Assembly: GCF_004766125.1 (NCBI RefSeq) | Contig: NZ_SJSA01000002.1 | Span: 620,001-684,000 of the forward strand | Direction of reading: 5' to 3' | Source of the DNA: Duncaniella freteri | GTDB taxonomy: Bacteria > Bacteroidota > Bacteroidia > Bacteroidales > Muribaculaceae | Length of the DNA: 64,000 bases | Shown: positions 45,838-54,518 of the stretch, piece by piece | How the letters are laid out: each line of letters opens with the position of its first letter | How positions within the stretch are numbered: position 1 is the stretch's first letter | The notes under the pieces: generated by a model | Seen by the model: only the letters and a program-made list of their open reading frames with translations | Database searches by the model: none | Told to the model about the DNA's origin: nothing | Position numbers and translations under genes: made by a program

Positions 45838-46980
45838 ATGAAGAATATACTTATAACCGGAGGAGCTGGGTTCATAGGCTCCAATGTGGCACTCAAGCTC
45901 ATTGAAAAGGGCTACTATGTAAGAGTTCTTGACAACCTCTCAAAGCAGATTCATGGGGACAATCCCGAGGAGACCTCCCCTCTTTACAGGTCGATAATCG
46001 GGAAGGTCGACTTCATCAGAGGCTCTGTCACATCACGTGAAGACTGGCTCAGGGCTCTCGATGGGATTGATACGGTGCTGCATCTGGCAGCAGAGACCGG
46101 CACCGGACAGTCGATGTATGATATTGAGAACTACGTTAACACCAATATCGGCGGCACAGCTATCATGCTCGACATCCTGACCAACGTCAGGACCCTGGAC
46201 GTCAAACGGGTAGTTGCCGCGGAGAGCAGGGCCATATACGGAGAGGGACGTTACTGGTCGCCCGACCTAAATTCATACGTATACCCCGACGAGCGCACAG
46301 ACGAGGATATGTCAAACGGCGATTTCGAGGTCAAGTTCAAGGGCTGTGACACACCGCTGGAGCTTGTGGCCACCACTGAGGATTCGGCTATCCATCCCAC
46401 AAGTGTGTATGGGATCACAAAACAGGTCCAGGGACAGCTTATACATCTCTGCTGCAAGGCGATAGGAATTGATGCGGTCACATTCCGGTATCAGAATGTC
46501 TACGGTCCTGGCCAGTCTTTGTCCAACCCCTACACCGGCATCCTCTCCATATTCTCCACTCGCATAAAGAATGGCAATGAGATCAATATATTCGAGGACG
46601 GACTTGAGACCAGGGACTTTGTGTACATCGATGATGTCGTCGACGCCACGATCCGAGGCATCGAAGTCCCCAGGGCAGCAGGCCATGTGTTCAATGTCGG
46701 GACTGGTGTAGCCACCGATGTGCTGACTGTTGCCAGGACGCTCATGGAGAGCTATGGGACAGAGGTCCCGCTCCGTGTGTCAGGCAATTACCGACTCGGC
46801 GACATCCGTCACAACTATGCTGACATCACCCTGGCCCGGGAGATACTTGGATTCCAGCCCAAGGTCGACTTCCCAACAGGCATCTCTCGATTCGCCTCAT
46901 GGGTAGACTCACAGAGTGTACAGGAGGACAGATACGATGAATCGATCAAAGAAATGAAAGATAAAGGACTGTATAAATGA
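45838..46980 (+). CDS. NAD-dependent epimerase, dTDP-rhamnose 4-epimerase-like
   Basis: About 380 residues from Met at 45838 (MKNILITGGAGFIGSN); an upstream Met at 45769 lies inside the preceding gene and is rejected. Extended SDR features are TGGAGFIGS, LDNLSKQIHG, AAESRAIYGEG and the catalytic TSVYGITKQVQ. The extra segment about 160-200 and SRAIYGEG recall WbiB-type dTDP-L-rhamnose 4-epimerases, which make 6-deoxy-L-talose; that is from memory. No dTDP-rhamnose genes are in the window. The stop overlaps the next start. Confidence 0.72.
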   Translation: MKNILITGGAGFIGSNVALKLIEKGYYVRVLDNLSKQIHGDNPEETSPLYRSIIGKVDFIRGSVTSREDWLRALDGIDTVLHLAAETGTGQSMYDIENYVNTNIGGTAIMLDILTNVRTLDVKRVVAAESRAIYGEGRYWSPDLNSYVYPDERTDEDMSNGDFEVKFKGCDTPLELVATTEDSAIHPTSVYGITKQVQGQLIHLCCKAIGIDAVTFRYQNVYGPGQSLSNPYTGILSIFSTRIKNGNEINIFEDGLETRDFVYIDDVVDATIRGIEVPRAAGHVFNVGTGVATDVLTVARTLMESYGTEVPLRVSGNYRLGDIRHNYADITLAREILGFQPKVDFPTGISRFASWVDSQSVQEDRYDESIKEMKDKGLYK

Positions 46981-48056
46981 CATCTATAAGTGGAAAGAGA
47001 ATACTGCTTGTAGTTCCAAAATTCGCACCATTAGATTCACAAATAATGAATGAATTAGAGATACAAGGAGCATATGTTGAGATCATTTATGATCAATGTC
47101 AAAAATTCAATCCTAATTTTATCAAATCATCTTTTAGAATCATACGAAAGTGCTATTATAAATTAAATAATTTAAATATAAAATATCACTCACAGTTTGA
47201 TCAATGGGATAAAGAATGGGATTATTTATTATGCATTAATGGTTGGTCTATAGATCCAATCCTATTAAAAAAAATAAAGACATTAAATCCAAACATCAAA
47301 TGTATATTATACTTATGGGATTCTTTGAAAACTTTTAGATTTAATTGTTTATTTCCATTCTTTGATAAAGTTTACACTTTTGATTATCAGGATTCCATCA
47401 AATATAATATTGATTATCTACCGTTGTTTTGGGTTGAAAACAAAAATGGCAACCATTCTGAGATAAAGTACGATCTTAGCTTTATTGGGAAGCTCCATAG
47501 TGATAGATATGAGGTCATTAAGAAAATTGAAAAATATTGTAGAAATAATGGGATTAATTATTATTTCAAAATTATCATCACAAACCGAGGTTCAAACATA
47601 ATTGAGTATATAAAACATCTATTATTTAAATTAAAAAATCGAGGACAAATTGATTATCGATATGATCTTTTGTATGGAAAAATTATTGATCCAATAATTT
47701 CATTCAATTATGTAGATCCAATAGTAGCACAAAACATTATTAATGCATCTCGATGTATTATAGATATTGAAATTCCAGAACAAAGTGGTTTGACTAATCG
47801 AACAATTCAAGGATTGGGCTATCAGAAAAAAATTATCACAACAAATTTTAAAATTAAAAATGATGTCTTATTTCAGAATAATCCAAATATAATTGTCATT
47901 GATCGATATAATCCAATTATCAATACTGAAGCAATATCACAAAACTATAGCAGTGATAAACCAAATAATACAATATTGGAAAAATTAAGAATTGATAATT
48001 GGATAAAGATTATATTAAATATGAAGAAAATTAATGATATGATTGTATTCAAATAG
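46977..48056 (+). CDS. Unrecognised, probable glycosyltransferase of the right operon
   Basis: 359 residues, strongly AT-rich and Ile/Asn/Lys-rich. I do not recognise the family firmly. It has a Rossmann-like start (KRILLVVPKFAPLD), a central CILYLWDSLKTFRFNCLFPFFDKVYTFD, YDLSFIGKLHSDRY, and ending IPEQSGLTNRTIQGLGYQKKIITTN. The last part resembles the donor-side loop of CgeB-like/GT-B transferases. Position between an epimerase and Wzy supports a sugar transfer role. The sudden drop in GC exactly at the ATGA junction with the upstream gene indicates separate origin. Confidence 0.55.
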   Translation: MTSISGKRILLVVPKFAPLDSQIMNELEIQGAYVEIIYDQCQKFNPNFIKSSFRIIRKCYYKLNNLNIKYHSQFDQWDKEWDYLLCINGWSIDPILLKKIKTLNPNIKCILYLWDSLKTFRFNCLFPFFDKVYTFDYQDSIKYNIDYLPLFWVENKNGNHSEIKYDLSFIGKLHSDRYEVIKKIEKYCRNNGINYYFKIIITNRGSNIIEYIKHLLFKLKNRGQIDYRYDLLYGKIIDPIISFNYVDPIVAQNIINASRCIIDIEIPEQSGLTNRTIQGLGYQKKIITTNFKIKNDVLFQNNPNIIVIDRYNPIINTEAISQNYSSDKPNNTILEKLRIDNWIKIILNMKKINDMIVFK

Positions 48057-48113
48057 ATAAAACCAATTAATCTATTCTATGTTCAAAATCATTCCTCAGT
48101 TGTAAAGGAATAT

Positions 48114-49325
48114 ATGGCTTTGAAATATATTTTTTTATTTTTCTGTTTTTTTCCATATATACAGATTGTACCGTTGTCGACTGACAGTCAACCATATGGG
48201 CTTATATTTGGAGGATTAATAGTTTTTCTGAATAAATCTTGGAAGTTAAATAAAGATTTATTTATGCTTTTTTTGATTGCTATAACATCTATATTTATAT
48301 TCTTTTTTTCTCCTTTTGATTTTAATTCAATTAGATCTCTTGTTAACTATATCTCCATCTTTATTATTGCCTGGGCTACATATATTGTATTATCTGACAG
48401 AGAATCTTTTTCGTTCAATCTCTTTAAAAAATGTGTATATGTATGGTTAGTATTTGGACTTGTTCAGCAATTTGTATATAGGCCATTTGGCTCTTTTCTT
48501 ATTTCTCGTCTATGGGTTGGATATGGGGATAGAGGTATGAGCGCATTGGCACCAGAACCAACATTTTATGCAATTATTTGTGTCCTGTTTTCAATTATTT
48601 GTTTCCTTAATTTCAGTAATGAAAAAGAATATAAAAGAATTCAAATCCTACTTCTAATACAAATAGTTCTGCTATCGCGTTCTGCTACAATAATAATGTT
48701 TGGAGGATTTGCAATCATGGTCTATTGCATATTTATTTTGATGAGACGTAATCTAGCCTCTTTTATGTCTGTTATAATTGTTACAGCAATAATGGTTATT
48801 ATAGTCCCAATATTATTACCTTATATTACACAGTATCGAGTAGGCAAATTGCTTTCATTATTTATTGAGAATCCAGCATTATTTATAACTTCTGACGATA
48901 GTGTTAATGAGCGATTTACGCACGCATTTTTCCCTATTCACGGTTTTTGTACAAATTATGGATTGCCTCATTTTTATGGCAATTTTCAGGAATATCTGAA
49001 TACGATTTATAATAGTGGGGAGTTCTCTGAATACATTTCATTTTTTAGAAATAATTCAAGAATAATGAGTGGATTTGGATCCATATTTTTTGAGTTGGGT
49101 TTTATAGCAATACTGTTAGTATATATAATTATACATGATTTTATCATTATTGGAAGAAAAAGACAGTCTTCTTTTCTCTTTTGTTTGATGTTTTTAATAG
49201 TTTTATTAAATGCAATGCCGTTCAGTAATTCGCTAATAGGCTTTGTGATTGGCAATATTATCTATTGTTCAGATAAAATTTTAATAAAAAAACATCTCTC
49301 CTGTAATGTCACAACACACATATAA
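48114..49325 (+). CDS. wzy: Capsule repeat-unit polymerase Wzy (right operon)
   Basis: 403 residues with about ten to eleven hydrophobic helices and a large periplasmic loop (about 245-320). GMSALAPEPTFYAI and LLSRSATIIMFG are reminiscent of O-antigen polymerases (a conserved SALAPEP-like segment). It is not related by eye to the EpsG-type polymerase of the left operon. Very AT-rich. Confidence 0.78.
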   Translation: MALKYIFLFFCFFPYIQIVPLSTDSQPYGLIFGGLIVFLNKSWKLNKDLFMLFLIAITSIFIFFFSPFDFNSIRSLVNYISIFIIAWATYIVLSDRESFSFNLFKKCVYVWLVFGLVQQFVYRPFGSFLISRLWVGYGDRGMSALAPEPTFYAIICVLFSIICFLNFSNEKEYKRIQILLLIQIVLLSRSATIIMFGGFAIMVYCIFILMRRNLASFMSVIIVTAIMVIIVPILLPYITQYRVGKLLSLFIENPALFITSDDSVNERFTHAFFPIHGFCTNYGLPHFYGNFQEYLNTIYNSGEFSEYISFFRNNSRIMSGFGSIFFELGFIAILLVYIIIHDFIIIGRKRQSSFLFCLMFLIVLLNAMPFSNSLIGFVIGNIIYCSDKILIKKHLSCNVTTHI

Positions 49326-49388
49326 TTTAACTGCTTCTATTATTATAGATTAGGGTCTCTACCCAATTATACAGTATATTGAAAAGAC

Positions 49389-50447
49389 ATGTTATTTTTT
49401 GACAATATTATTTTTTCTCTTCAGAAAGCAGGTGGGATCTCTGCGGTTTGGCAAAACCTGATTTCTGAGGTAATCAGACAGAATATTGACGCAAAGTTCA
49501 TAGAATACCCTGATGCCTTAGACAATATATTCCGAAAACAGGTTGAGATAGCACATCAAGACATAATCAACTCTCGTCATTTTAACCGAATCCTCTCCCA
49601 ATTTCAAAAAGTAGACATCAGGGAACATAGACCATTCATATTCCATTCATCATATTTCAGACTGTGCTCAAACCCTGACGCTATAACTGTTACCACCCTT
49701 CATGACTTCACCGATTTCTTTCAGGCGAAGTCTGTCCGTAACAAACTAAGGCTCTACCTCAACAAGAGAGCCATCTCCCATAGCGATGCCGTGGTATGTG
49801 TAAGCGAGAACACGAAAAATGACCTGTTGAGGATTGTCCCTGACATCGATCCGAGTAAGATCCATGTGATTTACAATGGCGTGTCCGATGACTATCGTCC
49901 AATACAACACAAACCTTATGACAGATACAGGAATTCGGTATTATTCATAGGAGGAAGAAGCGGTTACAAAAATTTTGAATTCGTTGTAAAGGCATTGTCA
50001 GGCACTGATTATCGATTGCTGATATGTGGCGCAGAAATAACAATGGCTGAGAAAAAATCTCTTGACACCCATATCCCAGGTCGATACGATTTTATAAAAC
50101 ACCCCGACAATACAGAACTGAACAGAATATATAATTCCGTGCATTGCCTCGCATACCCCTCTTCCTATGAAGGATTCGGCATCCCGGTACTGGAGGCACA
50201 GAGAGCAGGATGTCCGGTAATTGCCTTGAAATCATCATCAATTCCAGAAGTAATGGGAAACACATGGGGCATGATGGACCGGCTTGACGAATCTGAATTC
50301 AAATGGATGCTGTCAAGGCTGCATGATACGTCTTTGCGCAACCAGACCATAACAGACGGATTGGAGAACTCTAAACGTTTCTCCTGGGAAAAAATGGCGA
50401 ATGATTACATCTGTCTTTACAATCGATTATTGAATATAGCCCGATGA
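49389..50447 (+). CDS. Glycosyltransferase family 4
   Basis: 352 residues. QKAGGISAVWQNLISE at the N-terminus, TTLHDFTDFF, VVCVSENTKNDL, and donor-domain NSVLFIGGRSGYKNFEFVV with CLAYPSSYEGFGIPVLEAQRAGCPVIA carrying the two EX7E glutamates. Donor sugar unknown; the closest typical members are mannosyltransferases. It overlaps the next gene by 4 nt. Confidence 0.88.
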   Translation: MLFFDNIIFSLQKAGGISAVWQNLISEVIRQNIDAKFIEYPDALDNIFRKQVEIAHQDIINSRHFNRILSQFQKVDIREHRPFIFHSSYFRLCSNPDAITVTTLHDFTDFFQAKSVRNKLRLYLNKRAISHSDAVVCVSENTKNDLLRIVPDIDPSKIHVIYNGVSDDYRPIQHKPYDRYRNSVLFIGGRSGYKNFEFVVKALSGTDYRLLICGAEITMAEKKSLDTHIPGRYDFIKHPDNTELNRIYNSVHCLAYPSSYEGFGIPVLEAQRAGCPVIALKSSSIPEVMGNTWGMMDRLDESEFKWMLSRLHDTSLRNQTITDGLENSKRFSWEKMANDYICLYNRLLNIAR

Positions 50448-51223
50448 AAATCTCCATCATCACCGCCACTTTCAATAGTGGCGCGACACTTCGTGACACA
50501 TTGGAAAGCGTCCTCAGTCAGACTCACAATGACGTTGAACACATTATCAAGGACGGTGGCAGCAGTGATAACACTCTGGAGATTGCCGGGAGTTTCCGCC
50601 AGAGGTATGCGGATGCCGGGAAATCACTGGTGATAGTATCCGAGAAGGACAGCGGGCTGTATGACGCGATGAACAAGGGCATAGCCATGGCGACAGGCGA
50701 TGTGATAGGGATACTGAACTCCGACGACTTCTATACCTCGAACGACATACTTTCCACAGTGGAACGAGAGATCGAAGGCTTTGACGCAGTATACGGCGAC
50801 ATTCACTATGTGAAGGACCCCGATCTTGACAGATGCATCCGTTATTACAGTTCCAGGGCATTCCGTCCATGGAAGATGCGTATGGGATACATGCCTGCGC
50901 ATCCGTCGTTCTACTGCCGACGCAGGGTCTACAGCCTGTATGGAGAATTTGACACCTCATTTAAAGTCGCCGCTGATTTCGAACAGTTGCTGCGGCTGAT
51001 ATTCATAAACAGGATAGCCATAAGATATGTCAGCAAAGATTTTGTCACCATGAGGGTCGGAGGAGTGTCGACATCCGGGCTTGAAAGTCATAAAAGGATC
51101 TTTGCGGACCACATGAGGGCTTACAGAAAGAACAACGTGCACTCATGCATATTCCTTGAAGGGATAAGATATGCCGACAGGATAATCGAAAAGATATTGA
51201 GACTCTTGCATGTGAGCACATGA
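50444..51223 (+). CDS. Glycosyltransferase family 2
   Basis: 259 residues of GT-A fold. MKISIITATFNSGATLRDTL, HIIKDGGSSDNTLEI, DSGLYDAMNKGIAMATGDVIGILNSDDFY (with the DxD-like SDD) and the later MPAHPSFYCRRRVY are typical of WcaA/WcaE-like GT2 enzymes. It is the last gene of the right operon, followed by a strong terminator. Confidence 0.9.
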   Translation: MKISIITATFNSGATLRDTLESVLSQTHNDVEHIIKDGGSSDNTLEIAGSFRQRYADAGKSLVIVSEKDSGLYDAMNKGIAMATGDVIGILNSDDFYTSNDILSTVEREIEGFDAVYGDIHYVKDPDLDRCIRYYSSRAFRPWKMRMGYMPAHPSFYCRRRVYSLYGEFDTSFKVAADFEQLLRLIFINRIAIRYVSKDFVTMRVGGVSTSGLESHKRIFADHMRAYRKNNVHSCIFLEGIRYADRIIEKILRLLHVST

Positions 51224-51245
51224 CGATATGACTGCTATTTAGCTG

Positions 51246-51288
51246 CGCACAGAGTGATGCACAATCGGCATCACTCTGTGCGTTTTTT
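51246..51288 (+). terminator. Terminator of the right capsule operon
   Basis: Perfect 15-bp arms CGCACAGAGTGATGC (51246-51260) and GCATCACTCTGTGCG (51268-51282), a 7-nt loop, then six T. It contains the stop codon of the convergent murU-like gene, and no T run is present on the minus side. Confidence 0.92.
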
Positions 51289-52026
51289 GAAAGAGATATA
51301 TTCTTCCCTTGCCTGCTGCAATGTCTCGGGCTTGCCTATATCTATCCACTTGTAGGGAGATGTCGGGGTATAGGCTTGGATCGAAAGCACCCCGCATCGG
51401 TCTATATAGAATGGGGTTATCGAAAACTTTTCCCCCGGACGGTATCCGCTTATATCCCTCATCGCCGACTGGCTGATGATGTGTATCCCCCCGAATGCCA
51501 ACAGTCTACATCTATCCGTAACCTCCTTAGGGAAAGGGGATCTCACCTCTCCGGTCCTGACATTTTTCCACCCTCGCATATAACCCGCTTCATCAAACAT
51601 AAGATACCTTGAGGTAGCGCGGCTATCTGCAAGAAGCGTCACATCAGCCCCTGATCTCTCATGTACAGCCACCATTTCTGCAATCGGGAAATCAGTAAAT
51701 ATATCAGCATTATACAGCATCACAGGCTCATCACCCTCAAGCAGGATTGATGCACGAGCTACGCCACCGCCTGTATCAAGCAGCATGTCGCTCTCATCGC
51801 TTATCATCACCCTCACTCCAAAATCATTCTCCTCAAGATACCTCCTGATCATATCGGCATGATGGTGCACATTCACCACCATCTCCCCCACTCCGGCATC
51901 TCGCAACCGCTCTATCACGCGCCTGAGCATAGGTTTTCCTCCTACCTCAATCAGAGCCTTCGGACAACTATCCGTGAGCGGAGCCAGGCGTGTACCCAGG
52001 CCCGCAGCAAATATCATAGCCTTCAT
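51271..52026 (-). CDS. murU: Sugar-1-phosphate nucleotidyltransferase, MurU-like
   Basis: 251 residues. The nucleotidyltransferase signature AMIFAAGLGTRLAPLTDSCPKAL, VGGKPMLRRVIERL, then VMLYNADIFTDFP and KWIDIGKPETLQQA. Together with the overlapping AmgK-like kinase it resembles the MurU/AmgK pair that recycles MurNAc to UDP-MurNAc in Pseudomonas; a mannose- or heptose-phosphate guanylyltransferase is the alternative. The start overlaps the kinase stop as ATGA. The last codons lie in the terminator hairpin of the convergent capsule operon. Confidence 0.75.
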   Translation of the reverse strand: MKAMIFAAGLGTRLAPLTDSCPKALIEVGGKPMLRRVIERLRDAGVGEMVVNVHHHADMIRRYLEENDFGVRVMISDESDMLLDTGGGVARASILLEGDEPVMLYNADIFTDFPIAEMVAVHERSGADVTLLADSRATSRYLMFDEAGYMRGWKNVRTGEVRSPFPKEVTDRCRLLAFGGIHIISQSAMRDISGYRPGEKFSITPFYIDRCGVLSIQAYTPTSPYKWIDIGKPETLQQAREEYISFKKRTE

Positions 52027-53432
52027 AAAGTCACCTCTATACCCTGTTCCCTATGGCACAGCAACACCCTCACCTGAGGGAACCTCTCTTTGATATGCTC
52101 CGCCGTATGCTGAGCCGAATATACGCTCCTGTGCTGTCCGCCAGTGCATCCGTAGCTCACCATAAGCGAATTGAACCCGCGGTTCAGATAGTTGCCGACA
52201 GCAGCATCCACAAGGCTGTGACATGAATCAAGGAAACGGCCTATCTCCCCTTTGGCTTCCAGAAACTCAATCACCTCACGGTCAAGCCCTGTCAGGCTTC
52301 TGTACTCCTCATACCGTCCAGGATTATCCATGGCCCGGCAATCAAACACATATCCTCCGCCATTCCCGGAAGGATCCTCAGGAATACCTTTTTTGAAAGA
52401 GAAACTGCTCACCCTCACTGTCAGCCCTTCGAAACCGTCGTCACCCACGCCGATCCCTTTGCCTGCCTCAATCAGCCTCGGCAACATCTCATTGAGATAA
52501 GGGTAATCCCCTATCCCCTCATCCAGAAGAGACCTCAGATTGCCAAGCGCAAGCGGAATGCTCTGTAGGAAATGCGGCTTCCGCTCAAACCGTCCCCTCA
52601 GCCCATATGCCCCCAGCACCTGCAGCGTACGTATGAGAGCCATGCTCCTCACCTGCTGTTTCAGCATCTCCGCATCCACATCATCATATCTGCGAGCTTC
52701 ATCGGCATACACTTCAATCAGCCTCTCGCGCAACTCATGTGAAAAACCGGCCTTTGCCTGCCACAGAAAAGAAGCCAGATCATAAGCCGAAGGCCCACGT
52801 CGTCCCCCCTGATAGTCAATAAAGTACACCTCTCCGTCTTTCACCATCACATTGCGCGACTGAAAATCGCGAAGCATAAACCGGCTCTCGTCCCTTGTGA
52901 CACGGTCCACATCCTCTGCAAGCCTCACCATATCCGCCTCAAGCCTCGGCTCGCTGTAAGAGATGCCTGAAGTGTTAAGAAACGAATATTTGAAATAGTT
53001 GAGGTCCCACATCACCGACTGGCGGTCAAAAGCATCCACCGGAAAACACTTCGTATAATCCATCCCGTCCGACCCCTCATAATGAAATCGAGCAAGCGTC
53101 CTCACAGCCTTCTCAAGCAGGCCCTCATCACCCTTTAGCGCAAACAACGACACATCCCCGAGATCGCTCTCAAGATAGCACATTCCGTCATCGCTCACAG
53201 CAATCACCCTGGGCACAGGCAAGCCTTTCTCATAAAAATGTCGCGAAAGATAAATGAAAGCCTCATTCTCCTTACAGTCAGTGCCTGCCACACCTATCAG
53301 CGACACCTCTCCGTCTCCGCCGGAAAGCCTGTAATACTTCCTGCTCGATCCGGCAGGAGTAAGCAGCTTCACTTGCGCAGCATCCTTGCCGGTATATCTT
53401 CTATATAGTTCATTCAGCTGTTTCATATCCAC
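52023..53432 (-). CDS. AmgK-like sugar kinase fused to RapZ C-terminal domain
   Basis: 469 residues. Residues 1 to about 330 are an aminoglycoside-phosphotransferase-like kinase: a phosphate loop-like PAGSSRKYYRL (26-36), catalytic FMLRDFQSRNVMV (Asp189, Asn194) and metal-binding FIDYQGGRRGPSAYDLA (Asp206). Residues about 337-460 match the RapZ C-terminal domain: YVFDCRAMDNPGR and SYGCTGGQHRSVYSA. In E. coli RapZ this part senses glucosamine-6-phosphate and controls GlmS supply; the fusion suggests recycling of wall amino sugars with built-in sensing. A TAACTTTG -7 lies at 53589-53582. Confidence 0.82.
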   Translation of the reverse strand: MDMKQLNELYRRYTGKDAAQVKLLTPAGSSRKYYRLSGGDGEVSLIGVAGTDCKENEAFIYLSRHFYEKGLPVPRVIAVSDDGMCYLESDLGDVSLFALKGDEGLLEKAVRTLARFHYEGSDGMDYTKCFPVDAFDRQSVMWDLNYFKYSFLNTSGISYSEPRLEADMVRLAEDVDRVTRDESRFMLRDFQSRNVMVKDGEVYFIDYQGGRRGPSAYDLASFLWQAKAGFSHELRERLIEVYADEARRYDDVDAEMLKQQVRSMALIRTLQVLGAYGLRGRFERKPHFLQSIPLALGNLRSLLDEGIGDYPYLNEMLPRLIEAGKGIGVGDDGFEGLTVRVSSFSFKKGIPEDPSGNGGGYVFDCRAMDNPGRYEEYRSLTGLDREVIEFLEAKGEIGRFLDSCHSLVDAAVGNYLNRGFNSLMVSYGCTGGQHRSVYSAQHTAEHIKERFPQVRVLLCHREQGIEVTL

Positions 53433-53581
53433 AAAAATAACGATTTTTGGTCATACTGTAAACCAGAAACAACAAAAATCAAAAATTTTCACTCACAATA
53501 TTTAGCTTCCCTGTATTTAACGTGAGTTCGATATAAGGATTCTGCAAAATCGACAATAAAACAATCAGCCATTTAGCCGCA

Positions 53582-53589
53582 CAAAGTTA
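53582..53589 (-). promoter_or_regulatory. -7 element upstream of the kinase-RapZ gene
   Basis: Minus-strand TAACTTTG (CAAAGTTA on plus). No TTG at the right distance was found. It would give a leader of about 143 nt. The 308-base gap 53433-53740 otherwise holds the terminator at 53686-53716. Confidence 0.4.
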
Positions 53590-53685
53590 CAAAAAATCGA
53601 CATGGTAAGTATAACCGACCGTTGAATTAAGCGACCGTCTAACCCTAAAATTTGGCTTAAAACTGCAAGTTACGACATAAAATCA

Positions 53686-53716
53686 GGGTGCCATCGAGCC
53701 TTTTTCGATGACACCC
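53686..53716 (-). terminator. Hairpin after the 74-residue hypothetical gene
   Basis: GGGTG-C-CATCGA pairs with TCGATG-A-CACCC across a short T-rich loop (one mismatch). On the minus strand it is followed by TGATTTTATG. It lies 24 nt beyond the stop of the small gene. Confidence 0.5.
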
Positions 53717-53740
53717 TTCCAATATCGTTATATCTCCTTT

Positions 53741-53965
53741 CTAAAGCCGTTCAGCCAGCCCCCTTATCACTTTTGAAATAAGCGTAGACTGCTTGATTAT
53801 AGCGTGTTTAGTCATAATTGACCCATTCCCTGAAAGACCTGCATGAAGCAGATAACCCTTGCTTGCGCCCACCTGTTCAGCCGACAGCACAGTATACACC
53901 GCAGAGATGCTGCTGAAATACCAGTACCTCTGCCTCGATCCTTCTATCGGCTTTGTCTGATGCAC
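53741..53965 (-). CDS. Small conserved-looking hypothetical protein
   Basis: 74 residues from a GTG at 53965. Reading upstream in frame gives V-K-A-K-V-I-H before a stop, so a start slightly further up at a non-ATG codon is possible (KVIHVHQTKP). The stretch WYFSSISAVYTVLSAEQVGASKGYLLHAGLSGNG, ending IIKQSTLI, resembles short hypothetical proteins I recall from Bacteroides. No function is known. A hairpin terminator follows. Confidence 0.6.
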   Translation of the reverse strand: MHQTKPIEGSRQRYWYFSSISAVYTVLSAEQVGASKGYLLHAGLSGNGSIMTKHAIIKQSTLISKVIRGLAERL

Positions 53966-54518
53966 ATGAATAACCTTTGCCTTAACCTATAATTACACCG
54001 CAAATATGCAGAATAATCATTATATGGAATAATCTAAACAAATATAAATCATACACCCACACAAAACTCCCACTCATCCCACCCCCCTTATCCTCCCGCC
54101 GATGACAGCCAATATCACATTAGAATCAGCACCGAGATCATTAAAACAGGCAATATTTTATCGCGATGTAAAAAATTTATTCCGATCTCCCCTCTAAAAC
54201 CCATTCTTTGTAAAAGGTATGTAAAAGCCATGTAAAAAATTGCACGTTTCGTTTTGAAACAAAATGTACACGAAATAAAACATAACTCTCTTATTCATAC
54301 CAAAATAACCATCAAACTTCCAACATTCAATTATGCACATTTCGTTTTATGCCCCATATTTACATTCTACCTTTTGTTAAACATCATCAAACTATTCATA
54401 AAATCATCGGCAATAAAATGTCGCTCGTTAGTGAAATAATGTTCGGCTCTCTAAACGATACCCCCTGCCGTTGCACACTCTATTTTGGCGGCTATGAAAA
54501 TTTCCTTAATTTTGCATT
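53966..54518. other. AT-rich intergenic region of 553 bases
   Basis: No credible gene. It holds two near-identical 14-mers, GCACGTTTCGTTTT (54242) and GCACATTTCGTTTT (54335), repeated ATGTAAAA words near 54218-54235, and the trmH promoter at its end. Confidence 0.5.
54485..54514 (+). promoter_or_regulatory. Promoter at the trmH start
   Basis: TTG (54485-54487), 19-nt gap, TAATTTTG (54507-54514). The expected transcript start (about 54521) coincides with the GTG start codon at 54519, so the mRNA would be leaderless or translation begins later. Confidence 0.6.
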
